From: Amaricoccus sp003258405
Lineage (GTDB): Bacteria; Pseudomonadota; Alphaproteobacteria; Rhodobacterales; Rhodobacteraceae
Assembly (NCBI RefSeq): GCF_043226085.1
Contig: NZ_CP171225.1
Span: 248,001-312,000, forward strand
Reading direction: 5' to 3'
DNA length: 64,000 nt
The first letter of the stretch is position 1; the number at the start of each line of letters is the position of its first letter. The notes beneath the pieces are model-generated. The model worked only from the letters and a program-made list of their open reading frames with translations. It was not told the DNA's origin and did not search any database. The position numbers and the translations under genes were made by a program. Of the stretch, positions 56,940 through 64,000 are shown in pieces.

Positions 56940-58241
56940 ATGATGGCCCCTCTGGACGCCCCGACCACCCAACCGGAATATGATGCGCCGCAGAAGGATC
57001 TGTATGAAATCGGTGAGATTCCACCGCTGGGATACGTGCCCAAGAAGATGTACGCATGGGCCATTCGCCGCGAGCGTCATGGCGAACCGGACAAGTCGTT
57101 CCAGGTCGAGGTCGTCGACACCTGGAAGCTCGACAGCCATGAGGTGCTCGTCTTCGTGATGGCGGCGGGCGTCAACTATAATGGCGTCTGGGCCGGGCTG
57201 GGAGTTCCGATCAGTCCCTTCGACGGCCACAAGCAGCCCTATCACATTGCCGGGTCCGACGCTTCGGGCATCGTCTGGGCGGTCGGTGACAAGGTCAAGC
57301 GCTGGAAGGTGGGCGACGAGGTCGTCATCCACTGCAACCAGGACGACGGCGACGACGAGGAGTGCAACGGCGGCGACCCGATGTTCTCGCCCAGCCAGCG
57401 GATCTGGGGCTACGAGACCCCGGATGGATCATTCGCGCAGTTTACCCGCGTCCAGGCCCAGCAACTGATGCCGCGCCCCCAGCACCTGACCTGGGAGGAA
57501 AGTGCCTGCTACACGCTGACGCTCGCGACGGCTTACCGGATGCTTTTCGGGCATCACCCGCACGAGTTGAAGCCGGGCCAGAACGTGCTGGTCTGGGGCG
57601 CCTCGGGCGGCCTCGGCTCCTTCGCGATCCAGCTCGCCAACACCGCGGGCGCGAATGCGATCGGCGTCATCTCCGATGAGGACAAGCGCGACTTCGTGCT
57701 CAGCCTCGGCGCGAAGGGCGTCATCAACCGCAAGGACTTCAAGTGCTGGGGCCAGCTCCCCAAGGTCAACACGCCGGAATACAACGAGTGGCTCAAGGAA
57801 GCGCGCAAGTTCGGCAAGGCGATCTGGGAGATCACCGGCAAGGGCGTGAGCGTCGACATGGTCTTCGAGCATCCGGGTGAGGCAACCTTCCCGGTCTCGA
57901 CGCTCGTCGTGAAGAAGGGCGGCATGGTCGTGATCTGCGCCGGGACTTCGGGTTTCAACTGCACCTTCGACGTCCGCTACATGTGGATGCATCAGAAGCG
58001 GCTGCAGGGCAGCCACTTCGCGCATCTCAAGCAGGCGAGTGCGGCCAACAAGCTCGTCATCGAACGCCGGATCGATCCCGGCATGTCGGAAGTCTTCCCC
58101 TGGGCGGAGATCCCCGATGCCCATATCAAGATGCTCCGCAACCAGCACAAGCCGGGCAACATGGCTGTTCTGGTGAGCGCGCCCAACACCGGATTGCGCA
58201 CCTTCGCGGATACAATCGAGGCGAGCAAGGCGCGGGGCTGA
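56940..58241 (+). CDS. ccr: crotonyl-CoA carboxylase/reductase
   Basis: Key enzyme of the ethylmalonyl-CoA pathway: NADPH-dependent reductive carboxylation of crotonyl-CoA to (2S)-ethylmalonyl-CoA. The 433-residue medium-chain reductase-type protein begins MMAPLDAPTTQPEYDAPQKD after AGGA. NADPH-binding VLVWGASGGLGSFAIQLANTAG is near residue 215, and the substrate/CO2-pocket residues fall in CNQDDGDDEECNGGDPMFSP and DMVFEHPGEATFPVSTLVVK. It pairs divergently with ecm. Confidence 0.96.
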   Translation: MMAPLDAPTTQPEYDAPQKDLYEIGEIPPLGYVPKKMYAWAIRRERHGEPDKSFQVEVVDTWKLDSHEVLVFVMAAGVNYNGVWAGLGVPISPFDGHKQPYHIAGSDASGIVWAVGDKVKRWKVGDEVVIHCNQDDGDDEECNGGDPMFSPSQRIWGYETPDGSFAQFTRVQAQQLMPRPQHLTWEESACYTLTLATAYRMLFGHHPHELKPGQNVLVWGASGGLGSFAIQLANTAGANAIGVISDEDKRDFVLSLGAKGVINRKDFKCWGQLPKVNTPEYNEWLKEARKFGKAIWEITGKGVSVDMVFEHPGEATFPVSTLVVKKGGMVVICAGTSGFNCTFDVRYMWMHQKRLQGSHFAHLKQASAANKLVIERRIDPGMSEVFPWAEIPDAHIKMLRNQHKPGNMAVLVSAPNTGLRTFADTIEASKARG

Positions 58242-58272
58242 TCCCGGCCTTCCTTCGGCGCGAATCAATCGG

Positions 58273-58307
58273 AATCACCCCGCCCCTTCGGCGGGGTGAT
58301 TCTCTTT
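58273..58307 (+). terminator. intrinsic terminator of ccr
   Basis: AATCACCCCGCC (58273-58284) pairs perfectly with GGCGGGGTGATT (58290-58301) and is followed by CTCTTT. It lies about 30 bases after the ccr stop. Confidence 0.88.
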
Positions 58308-58353
58308 CGGGAAGCCGGATTCTTACGATTTCAATAATTTGGAACTGTGATCC

Positions 58354-58373
58354 CCCCTCATTTTTGAGGGGGC
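58354..58373. promoter_or_regulatory. 20-bp palindrome upstream of the luxR region
   Basis: CCCCCTCATTTTTGAGGGGG is a 20-bp palindrome with 8-bp perfect arms, the size of a lux box. It lies 80 bases before the small ORF that precedes luxR. It could be a binding site for the LuxR protein or an RNA hairpin terminator; an A-rich run follows on the plus strand, so U-tract termination would act only on the minus strand. Confidence 0.5.
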
Positions 58374-58453
58374 AAAAATGGCGAATTTTGCTCAACCTGC
58401 GGCTGTGTTATCAACAATTATAGCGAAATTGACGGAAAGCTTGAGGTTCTGAC

Positions 58454-58666
58454 ATGAAAGCGGACTGGGTGATTGATATTCTCAAAGATATCAGGCAGTT
58501 TTCCGAAAAGAACGGAATGATGGTGCTCGCAGAGCAGCTGGATGACGCGATCTTTGTCGCTGCACACGAAATCGGTGTGCGGGCGTCAGGGCCTGGATCG
58601 GTGAAGGGTGTCAAAGGAAACGCTGGAATCTTTGCTGGAGCGCTTGCAGACCACGAAGTCCGTTGA
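58454..58666 (+). CDS. small conserved ORF upstream of luxR
   Basis: The 70-residue product begins MKADWVIDILKDIRQFSEKN, an amphipathic helical protein, and its stop overlaps the luxR start by 59 bases. I recognise similar short helical proteins upstream of luxR homologues in Rhodobacteraceae (recalled, not searched). The last 25 residues are encoded in DNA shared with luxR and look less constrained. The overlap suggests translational coupling. Function unknown. Confidence 0.6.
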   Translation: MKADWVIDILKDIRQFSEKNGMMVLAEQLDDAIFVAAHEIGVRASGPGSVKGVKGNAGIFAGALADHEVR

Positions 58667-59345
58667 GGAGCTTCAGGTCTGGACTCACGAGCTTCGCGAT
58701 TATTTTGGTGTCAGCCACGTCTTCTATCATACGGCAACTCTGAAAGGTGAGCAGGTTGGGGCATTCACCTACTCTCTCGAATGGGTCCGTCGATACATCG
58801 AAAGGGATTACCGAAGTATTGATCCCGTCGTGCTTGGTGCGATGCGGCGGTTTCACCCGATGGACTGGAAGGCCTGCGACTGGTCCAGTCCCGCTGCGCG
58901 CAAGTTCATGCGCGAGGCGCTTGAAGCAGGGGTCGGCAACCAGGGTTGGGCTGTGCCGATCTGGGGTCCGAACGGAGAGTTCGCCCTCTTCTCGCTGAAC
59001 GACAAATGCGACGACGAAACATGGGAAGCGTTCACGCGGCAGAATGCCAAGAACGCACTCCTCGTTTCGCATCTCGTGCATCAGCAGGTGATGCGGATCG
59101 TGCACAACGAGCTCGACCCTCCGTCGGCCGAGCTTTCGCCCCGCGAGCGTGAGGCGCTTGCCCAGCTCAGTGTCGGGCTCAGCCGCGCCAATGTGGCTGA
59201 CTCGCTCAACATCTCCGAGAACACGCTGCGCGCCTACATCGATTCCGCGCGCCACAAGCTCGGAGCCGCCAATGTGACCCATGCCGTCGCGCTTGCGCTG
59301 GCCAAGGGAATCATCGTTCCGACGGGGACGTTGCCCAAATATTGA
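58608..59345 (+). CDS. LuxR-type quorum-sensing regulator
   Basis: The 245-residue regulator begins at GTG 58608. The autoinducer-binding domain (about 15-165) has WVRRYIERDYRSIDPVVLGAM, HPMDW and GNQGWAVPIWGPNGEFALFS, with the conserved Trp, Tyr, Asp and Gly of LuxR receptors. The C-terminal LuxR HTH (about 180-240) reads LSPREREALAQLSVGLSRAN and TLRAYIDSARHKLGAANVTHAVA. The luxI gene follows by 73 bases. The ligand and targets are unknown. Confidence 0.92.
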   Translation: MSKETLESLLERLQTTKSVEELQVWTHELRDYFGVSHVFYHTATLKGEQVGAFTYSLEWVRRYIERDYRSIDPVVLGAMRRFHPMDWKACDWSSPAARKFMREALEAGVGNQGWAVPIWGPNGEFALFSLNDKCDDETWEAFTRQNAKNALLVSHLVHQQVMRIVHNELDPPSAELSPREREALAQLSVGLSRANVADSLNISENTLRAYIDSARHKLGAANVTHAVALALAKGIIVPTGTLPKY

Positions 59346-59418
59346 GGCAGCGCACGCTCGGGCTTTATTAAGACAGGATCGGCATTAATGGCGCTGCGGA
59401 AGAACGCAGGAGCTAGAA

Positions 59419-60054
59419 ATGATCCATTATCTCTATCGCGACCAGCTTGAGCGCCATCCGGAACTTGGCGCGTCAATGTACAGAGACCGTGCCTTTCAGT
59501 TCAAGGATCGCCTCGACTGGGACGTTTCTGTCGATGAGAATGGATTTGAACTTGATGAATACGATCATCTCAACCCGCTCTACATCATCTGGAAGGATGC
59601 GGCGGGCCGTCACGGCGGCTCGCTCCGGGTGATGCCGACGGTCGGCCGCACCATGACGGCGGAGCATTTCCTCGATCTCACGGATGGTGTGCGGATCACG
59701 AGCCCGTTCATCTGGGAATGCACCCGCTTCTGCCTCGCGCCCGGTGCGTCATCCTCGGTCGCCGGTGCGCTTCTTGCCGCCGGGCTCGAACTCGGCCTGC
59801 GCTTCGGTCTCGAGCAGGCGGTCGGGGTGATCTATACCCGCGTGCTCGGCCTCTACCGCCGCTTCGGCCATGTGCCGGAAGTGATCGGGACGAAGGGCGA
59901 AGGCAACGAGCGGATCAGCGTCTGCATCTGGGACGTGACAGAGGAGGCGCGCAACGAGATCTGCCGCCGCTCGGGTGTTCCCGAAGCGATGATCCAGTCC
60001 TGGTTCGATGCGAGCTTCCCGTCGCGATTTCGCCAGTCCGCCGCCGTCGCCTGA
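59419..60054 (+). CDS. acyl-homoserine-lactone synthase (LuxI family)
   Basis: The 211-residue LuxI-family enzyme makes an acyl-homoserine lactone from acyl-ACP (or acyl-CoA) and SAM. Conserved features include RDRAFQFKDRLDWDV, DEYDHLNPLYIIWKD, GGSLRVMPT with the conserved Arg, the Glu in FIWECTRFC and VIYTRVLGLYRRFG. AGGAG precedes the start. Together with the upstream luxR gene it forms a complete quorum-sensing pair; the acyl chain cannot be predicted. Confidence 0.93.
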   Translation: MIHYLYRDQLERHPELGASMYRDRAFQFKDRLDWDVSVDENGFELDEYDHLNPLYIIWKDAAGRHGGSLRVMPTVGRTMTAEHFLDLTDGVRITSPFIWECTRFCLAPGASSSVAGALLAAGLELGLRFGLEQAVGVIYTRVLGLYRRFGHVPEVIGTKGEGNERISVCIWDVTEEARNEICRRSGVPEAMIQSWFDASFPSRFRQSAAVA

Positions 60055-60143
60055 GACCGGCAGGATCTGAGCCTTGACGCCGAAGGCTGGCAGCCCCGCC
60101 GGCTTCCCGCTAGAGAGGTGGGGAGGCAGGACGGGCGGCACAT

Positions 60144-61661
60144 ATGGAATTCTCGGCGGATCAGCTCCGGGCGTGGAAGCGCATCTCTGCGACGCTGGCG
60201 GCGTCGGGGGTAGATCTCGAAGGCAGGCAGCTCACCTCCGAAACGCGGGGCGCTCAGCCGACGCTCGCGGTGATCGGCAAGGCGGGCTCGGGCAAGACCA
60301 TGCTGCTCGCCCAAATGGTGAAAACGCTGGTGGCCTCGGGCGTGGAGACGATCTCGGCCGATTATGAAAGCCGGCGCAGCCGGTCGCGGCGGACGCTGGC
60401 GGTGCTTGCGCCGACCAACAAGGCGGCGAGCGTGCTCCGGGCGCGCGGTGTGCCCGCAACGACGATCCACCGCATCCTCTATACCCCTCTCTACGACCCC
60501 GAGTATGAGGCGATCGCCGAATGGCTGACCGGCAAGGCCGAGCGGCCGAAAGTCGAAAGCCTGACCGACGAGGCGCTCGACCGCGCCGAGGCGTTCTACA
60601 AGGTCCACCCGTCCGTCCCCGGAGCGCTGGCGAGCGCCGGCCTGCGCGGTTCGGATTTCATCCGCGGCTGGAAGCGGCGTGACGAGCCGCTCGACATCGG
60701 CATGATCGACGAGGCCTCGATGCTCGACAAGCGTCAGTATGAGGACCTGCGCGAACTCTTCTCCACACTCGTGCTCTTCGGCGACCCGGCCCAGCTCGCA
60801 CCGGTCGGCACGAATGACGGCATGGTCTTCGAGACCCTGCCGGAGGAGGCGCGGCTGCCGCTTGCCCGCGTCCATCGTCAGGCGGCGGACAGCCCGATCA
60901 TCGACCTCGCCCATGCGCTGGCCGACGACGGCATGGATTTCGACCGCTTTGAAGATCTCGTGCACGAGATGGCGGCGCGGGACGAGCGGGTGGTGGTGGC
61001 CCGGCGTGTCGATTCCGGCGCGATGGCGCGGGCCCCGGTGCTTGTCTGGCGCAACGACACCCGCGTGCGTCTCATCCACGCCTTCCGGCTTGCGCACGGC
61101 GCGCCGCCGGACGGGATGATGCCGGGCGAGCCGCTGATCTGCGACGGGATCGAGCTTCCGCTCAAGCACCGCAAGCGGCGGATGGATCTCGAGGCCCGCG
61201 GTCTCGTGAAGGGCGCGCAGGCGGTCTGGCTCGGGCCGGGCAAGAAGCCGGGTTTCAGCCGCCTCTTCCTCATGGGAAGCGACGACCCGCGGCTTGCGGT
61301 CGCGAGCATCATCCAGATCGAGAGCCCGGGCGAGGAAGAGCCCTTCATCCCCACCGCGGCGCGCATGGGGGCGGTATTCCTGCATGGCGCGGCGGTGACG
61401 ATCCACAAGGCCCAGGGATCGCAGTGGCCCGAGGTGCAGCTCTTCGCCCCCGACATTCTCGCCGCCGCCCGTTCGGGGCGCGTCGAGGCCGGGATCCCGC
61501 TCTGGAAGCGGCTTGCCTATGTCGCGATTACCCGCGCGGAGGAGCGGCTGTTCTGGATCATGCGCTACGCGCTTTCACGCCCCGCCGAGCCGCTCGGGAT
61601 CGACGATCTGAGCCGGATCGCGCCGCCGCCGGTCCTGATGGCCGAAACCCCGGTGGAGTGA
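60144..61661 (+). CDS. RecD-like superfamily 1 DNA helicase
   Basis: The 505-residue ATPase has Walker A AVIGKAGSGKTMLLAQMV near residue 50, motif Ia-like LAVLAPTNKAASVLRARGVP, Walker B IGMIDEASMLDKRQYEDL, motif III VLFGDPAQLAPVGTND, and the C-terminal motifs AVTIHKAQGSQWPEVQLF and LAYVAITRAEERLFW. The set fits RecD/Dda-type SF1B helicases (5'-3'). It is shorter than RecD2 and lacks obvious RecB or RecC neighbours. Its precise role in replication or repair is inferred. Confidence 0.85.
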   Translation: MEFSADQLRAWKRISATLAASGVDLEGRQLTSETRGAQPTLAVIGKAGSGKTMLLAQMVKTLVASGVETISADYESRRSRSRRTLAVLAPTNKAASVLRARGVPATTIHRILYTPLYDPEYEAIAEWLTGKAERPKVESLTDEALDRAEAFYKVHPSVPGALASAGLRGSDFIRGWKRRDEPLDIGMIDEASMLDKRQYEDLRELFSTLVLFGDPAQLAPVGTNDGMVFETLPEEARLPLARVHRQAADSPIIDLAHALADDGMDFDRFEDLVHEMAARDERVVVARRVDSGAMARAPVLVWRNDTRVRLIHAFRLAHGAPPDGMMPGEPLICDGIELPLKHRKRRMDLEARGLVKGAQAVWLGPGKKPGFSRLFLMGSDDPRLAVASIIQIESPGEEEPFIPTAARMGAVFLHGAAVTIHKAQGSQWPEVQLFAPDILAAARSGRVEAGIPLWKRLAYVAITRAEERLFWIMRYALSRPAEPLGIDDLSRIAPPPVLMAETPVE

Positions 61662-61754
61662 GCCAGCGCCCTCTTGTGCGCCGCGGCGCGCGCGACCATC
61701 TGACCTTCGGGAGTTTTTCTTATCGGAGCTCAAGCATATGACAGGTCTCGCGAA

Positions 61755-62570
61755 ATGACGGGTGGGTTTAATCGGGCCGCAGTGGCGGCCTTCGTGGAGA
61801 AGCCGCGGGTCCGCAACGCGATCCTCGCGGTGATCGTGCTCAACGCCGTGGTTCTGGGGCTCGAAACCTCCGGCACGGCGATGGCAGCGGCGGGACCGCT
61901 GCTCGTTGCGCTCGACCAGACCTGTCTCGCGATCTTCGTGCTCGAGCTTGTGGCCAAGCTTTTCGCCTATCGCGGGCGGTTTTTCCGCGAGGGCTGGAAC
62001 ATCTTCGATTTCGTGATCGTCGGCATCAGCCTTGTGCCGAGCGTTGATGGACTTTCGGTGCTGCGCTCGCTCCGGATCCTGCGGGTGCTGCGCGCCATCT
62101 CGCTGGTGCCGAGCCTCCGGCGGGTGATCGAGGGGCTGATCTCGGCGCTGCCGGGCATGGCCTCGGTCTTCGCGCTCATGTCGCTCATCTTCTACATCGG
62201 CGCAGTGATGGCGACGAAGCTCTTCGGATCGGCCTTTGACGAATGGTTCGGCACGATCGGGCGTTCGGCCTACTCGCTGTTCCAGATCATGACGCTGGAA
62301 AGCTGGTCCATGGGGATCGTGCGGCCGGTGATGGATGTCTATCCTTGGGCCTGGGGCTTCTTCGTGCCGTTCATCCTGGTGACGACCTTTGCGGTGGTGA
62401 ACCTGATCGTGGGTCTGGTGGTGAACTCGATGCAGGATGCGCATTCGGAGGAGAGCAACGCCCAGACCGACGAATATCGCGATGCGGTGATCGGGCGGCT
62501 TGCCCGGATCGAGGAAAAGCTCGAGGCGCTCGAACCCTCGGACGTGCGGCAGGGCCGGACCGGAACCTAG
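61755..62570 (+). CDS. bacterial voltage-gated sodium channel (NaChBac/NavAb-like)
   Basis: The 271-residue six-helix ion channel has an S4 voltage sensor with regularly spaced arginines (LRSLRILRVLRAI at about residues 103-115), a pore helix and the selectivity filter TLESWSM at 180-186, identical to the bacterial sodium-channel consensus. The C-terminal helix (DEYRDAVIGRLARIEEKLEAL) suits tetramer assembly. It most likely conducts sodium; its physiological role (motility, pH) is unknown. It converges on the TIGR02186-type gene with a 4-base overlap. Confidence 0.88.
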   Translation: MTGGFNRAAVAAFVEKPRVRNAILAVIVLNAVVLGLETSGTAMAAAGPLLVALDQTCLAIFVLELVAKLFAYRGRFFREGWNIFDFVIVGISLVPSVDGLSVLRSLRILRVLRAISLVPSLRRVIEGLISALPGMASVFALMSLIFYIGAVMATKLFGSAFDEWFGTIGRSAYSLFQIMTLESWSMGIVRPVMDVYPWAWGFFVPFILVTTFAVVNLIVGLVVNSMQDAHSEESNAQTDEYRDAVIGRLARIEEKLEALEPSDVRQGRTGT

Positions 62571-63340
62571 CGCTTGGCGATGCGGAAGGCGGTGGCGGCG
62601 AGCCAGCCGGCGGCGAGGGCGAGGGCCACCGAGAAGAGGCCGTAGATGAAGGGCCGGTTGTGGGCGAGGTTGTAGAGCCAGCGCTCGATGCCGGTCTTCT
62701 CCACGACGATCTCGGCCGCACCCGAGCTGATGACCTTGCGGTCGCGCACGAGGAAGAACTCGGCCACGTAGTCGCCCTCGACGATGTTCGAAGGCAGCTT
62801 GATGTGGGTCTGGAAGAGCGTGTCCTCGGCGAGGCTCACATCGCCGTCGAGCCTGGCGTAGAGCCCGCTCTCCTCCCGCAGCCGGACCACCGCCTCGGCG
62901 AAGGGGCGGGTGTCCTCGACCCCCGGTGCGCTCTCCACCTTGCGCACGGCCTGGTCCATGCCGATCCGGTAGCGCAGGCGCTCGGTTTCGGTGAGCAGAT
63001 CGCCCATCGGCCGGGTGGAGGCGATGGCGTAGAAGCTCGGGGTCTCGCGGATCCGCACCGCCGAACGGTTCACCCAGATCCCGAACCAGCGGCTTTTCTC
63101 GCGCACGGTGATCGGGCGGACCGGGCCCTTGATGGTGATGATGACATCGAGCGGGTCGGCGTCCTCGGGGATCGGGGCGTCGCGGCGGATCGCGCCGAAG
63201 ACGAAGAGCTCGGAGCCGTCGAAGGTGGCATTGAGGGCGATGTTCTCGGTCGAGAGGCCGGTGACGACTGTTTCCTGGGCCAGCGCCACCGGAGCGGCCA
63301 GCCAGAGCGCGAGGAGGAGGAGGGCGGCCCGGCGGATCAT
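62567..63340 (-). CDS. TIGR02186-type transmembrane protein
   Basis: The 257-residue protein has a signal peptide of about 21 residues (LALWLAAPVALAQ), a periplasmic domain with TGLSTENIALNATFDGSELFVFGAI and LDVIITIKGPVRPITVREKS, and one C-terminal membrane segment (YGLFSVALALAAGWLAATAF). This is the family paired in alphaproteobacteria with sulfite-exporter-like TSUP proteins; function is not established. It overlaps the TSUP gene by 4 bases, and its stop overlaps that of the channel gene. Confidence 0.8.
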   Translation of the reverse strand: MIRRAALLLLALWLAAPVALAQETVVTGLSTENIALNATFDGSELFVFGAIRRDAPIPEDADPLDVIITIKGPVRPITVREKSRWFGIWVNRSAVRIRETPSFYAIASTRPMGDLLTETERLRYRIGMDQAVRKVESAPGVEDTRPFAEAVVRLREESGLYARLDGDVSLAEDTLFQTHIKLPSNIVEGDYVAEFFLVRDRKVISSGAAEIVVEKTGIERWLYNLAHNRPFIYGLFSVALALAAGWLAATAFRIAKR

Positions 63341-64000
63341 CCGCGGGCCGCCTCGATCGAGAAGAGCTCGGCGGGCCGGATCACCAGATCGGCGGCGAGC
63401 TTGAGGCAGACGAAGATGACGAGAAGGGCGAGCAGGACGCGGAGCTGTTCGGCCTTGAGCCGGGCGGCGAGCACGACGCCGATCTGGGCGCCGATGACGC
63501 CGCCGACGAGCAGGATCACGGCGAGAACCGCATCGACGGACTTGTTCTCGACCGCATGCAGCACGGTGGTGAAGCCGGTCACGAACAGGAACTGGAAGAG
63601 CGAGGTGCCGACGACGACCTTGGTGGGCATGCCGATGAGATAGATCATCGCGGGCACCATGATGAAGCCGCCGCCCACGCCCATGATGGCCGCAAGGATG
63701 CCGACCAGAACCCCCACCACGAAGGGCGGGATGGCGCTCACGTAGAGCTGGGAGGCGCGGAAGCGCATCTTGAGCGGCAGGCCGTGGGCCCAGGTGTGGC
63801 GCTTGCGGGAGGCGAGCGCGGCGTTGGGGTTTCGCGCGCGGCGGATGGCGCGGAGGCTCTCGATGAGCATGAGGGCGCCGATCACCCCCAGAAGGACCAC
63901 GTAGAGCAGGCTCACCACGAGCTCGTACTGGCCCATCTTGCGGAGCGCGGAATAGGCCATCACGCCGAGGCCGGAGCCGAGAAGGCCGCCGGCCAGCAGG
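63337..64000 (-). CDS. sulfite exporter TauE/SafE (TSUP) family protein, 5' end beyond the window
   Basis: The reading frame is open to the window edge (LLAGGLLGSGLGV precedes the first internal starts near 63963), so the N-terminal part is missing. The visible 220 residues have about six membrane segments and PPFVVGVLVGILAAIMGVGGGFIMVPAMIYLIG, the second TSUP repeat motif. Family members export sulfite or sulfonates and other organic anions. Translation is coupled to the TIGR02186-type gene through a 4-base overlap. Confidence 0.85.
   Translation of the reverse strand, partial: LLAGGLLGSGLGVMAYSALRKMGQYELVVSLLYVVLLGVIGALMLIESLRAIRRARNPNAALASRKRHTWAHGLPLKMRFRASQLYVSAIPPFVVGVLVGILAAIMGVGGGFIMVPAMIYLIGMPTKVVVGTSLFQFLFVTGFTTVLHAVENKSVDAVLAVILLVGGVIGAQIGVVLAARLKAEQLRVLLALLVIFVCLKLAADLVIRPAELFSIEAARG

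Overview
The window is GC-rich, densely coded chromosomal DNA from an alphaproteobacterium, most likely family Rhodobacteraceae (Rhodobacter/Roseobacter relatives). The main reasons are the ethylmalonyl-CoA pathway genes (ccr, ecm, mch, an Mcl2-type malyl-CoA enzyme) next to a mdh-sucCD-sucA-odhB-lpdA and sdhCDAB block, the isoaspartate-methyltransferase/tolC/PopZ-like/valS neighbourhood, a DUF6446-type protein after glyQ, and a luxR-luxI pair preceded by a small ORF. No tRNA, rRNA, insertion sequence, prophage or CRISPR array was seen.

Layout. Positions 1-7.5 kb hold pyrimidine synthesis (pyrC-pyrE), an MbfA-like iron protein, a glutathione transferase, a hydrolase, metZ and folE2. 8-11 kb has two tandem trkH potassium transporter genes. 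11-18 kb has glyQ (no glyS follows), a bactofilin/M23 peptidase pair, a peroxiredoxin, an isoaspartate methyltransferase, tolC and a PopZ-like gene. At 18-20.3 kb an orphan CoxL-like molybdenum hydroxylase subunit lies in reverse between the PopZ-like gene and valS. 20.5-28.7 kb has valS, an MFS exporter, putP, a cupin and small stress-type proteins. 28.9-33.3 kb has divergent katG/oxyR and lipA. 33.4-34.4 kb has a tetR-family gene broken by an 8-bp tandem duplication, with two related operator-like palindromes.

34.4-53.3 kb is a central-carbon block: lpdA, odhB, sucA, sucD, sucC and mdh on the minus strand, then mcl2-like, nnrU-like, DUF1737, mch and sdhCDAB on the plus strand. Two copies of a TGTGATCACA-type palindrome exactly 21 bp apart lie upstream of both sucC and sdhC, suggesting common control of the two halves of the TCA cycle. 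53.4-58.3 kb has a NYN-domain protein, a GNAT acetyltransferase and the divergent ecm/ccr pair. The last part carries quorum sensing (small ORF, luxR, luxI), a RecD-like helicase, a bacterial voltage-gated sodium channel homologue, and a TIGR02186/TSUP pair that runs off the window end.

Together the genes point to an aerobic heterotroph that assimilates C2/C3 units through the ethylmalonyl-CoA pathway feeding the TCA cycle, defends against peroxide with OxyR/KatG/Bcp, and uses acyl-homoserine-lactone signalling. The most unusual observations are the shared paired palindromes of suc and sdh, the tandem-duplication frameshift in the tetR gene, the orphan CoxL-like gene with a duplicated palindrome behind it, the sulfotransferase-like gene embedded between sucC and sucD, and a parS-like site. 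All assignments come from reading the sequence by eye; no searches were run.
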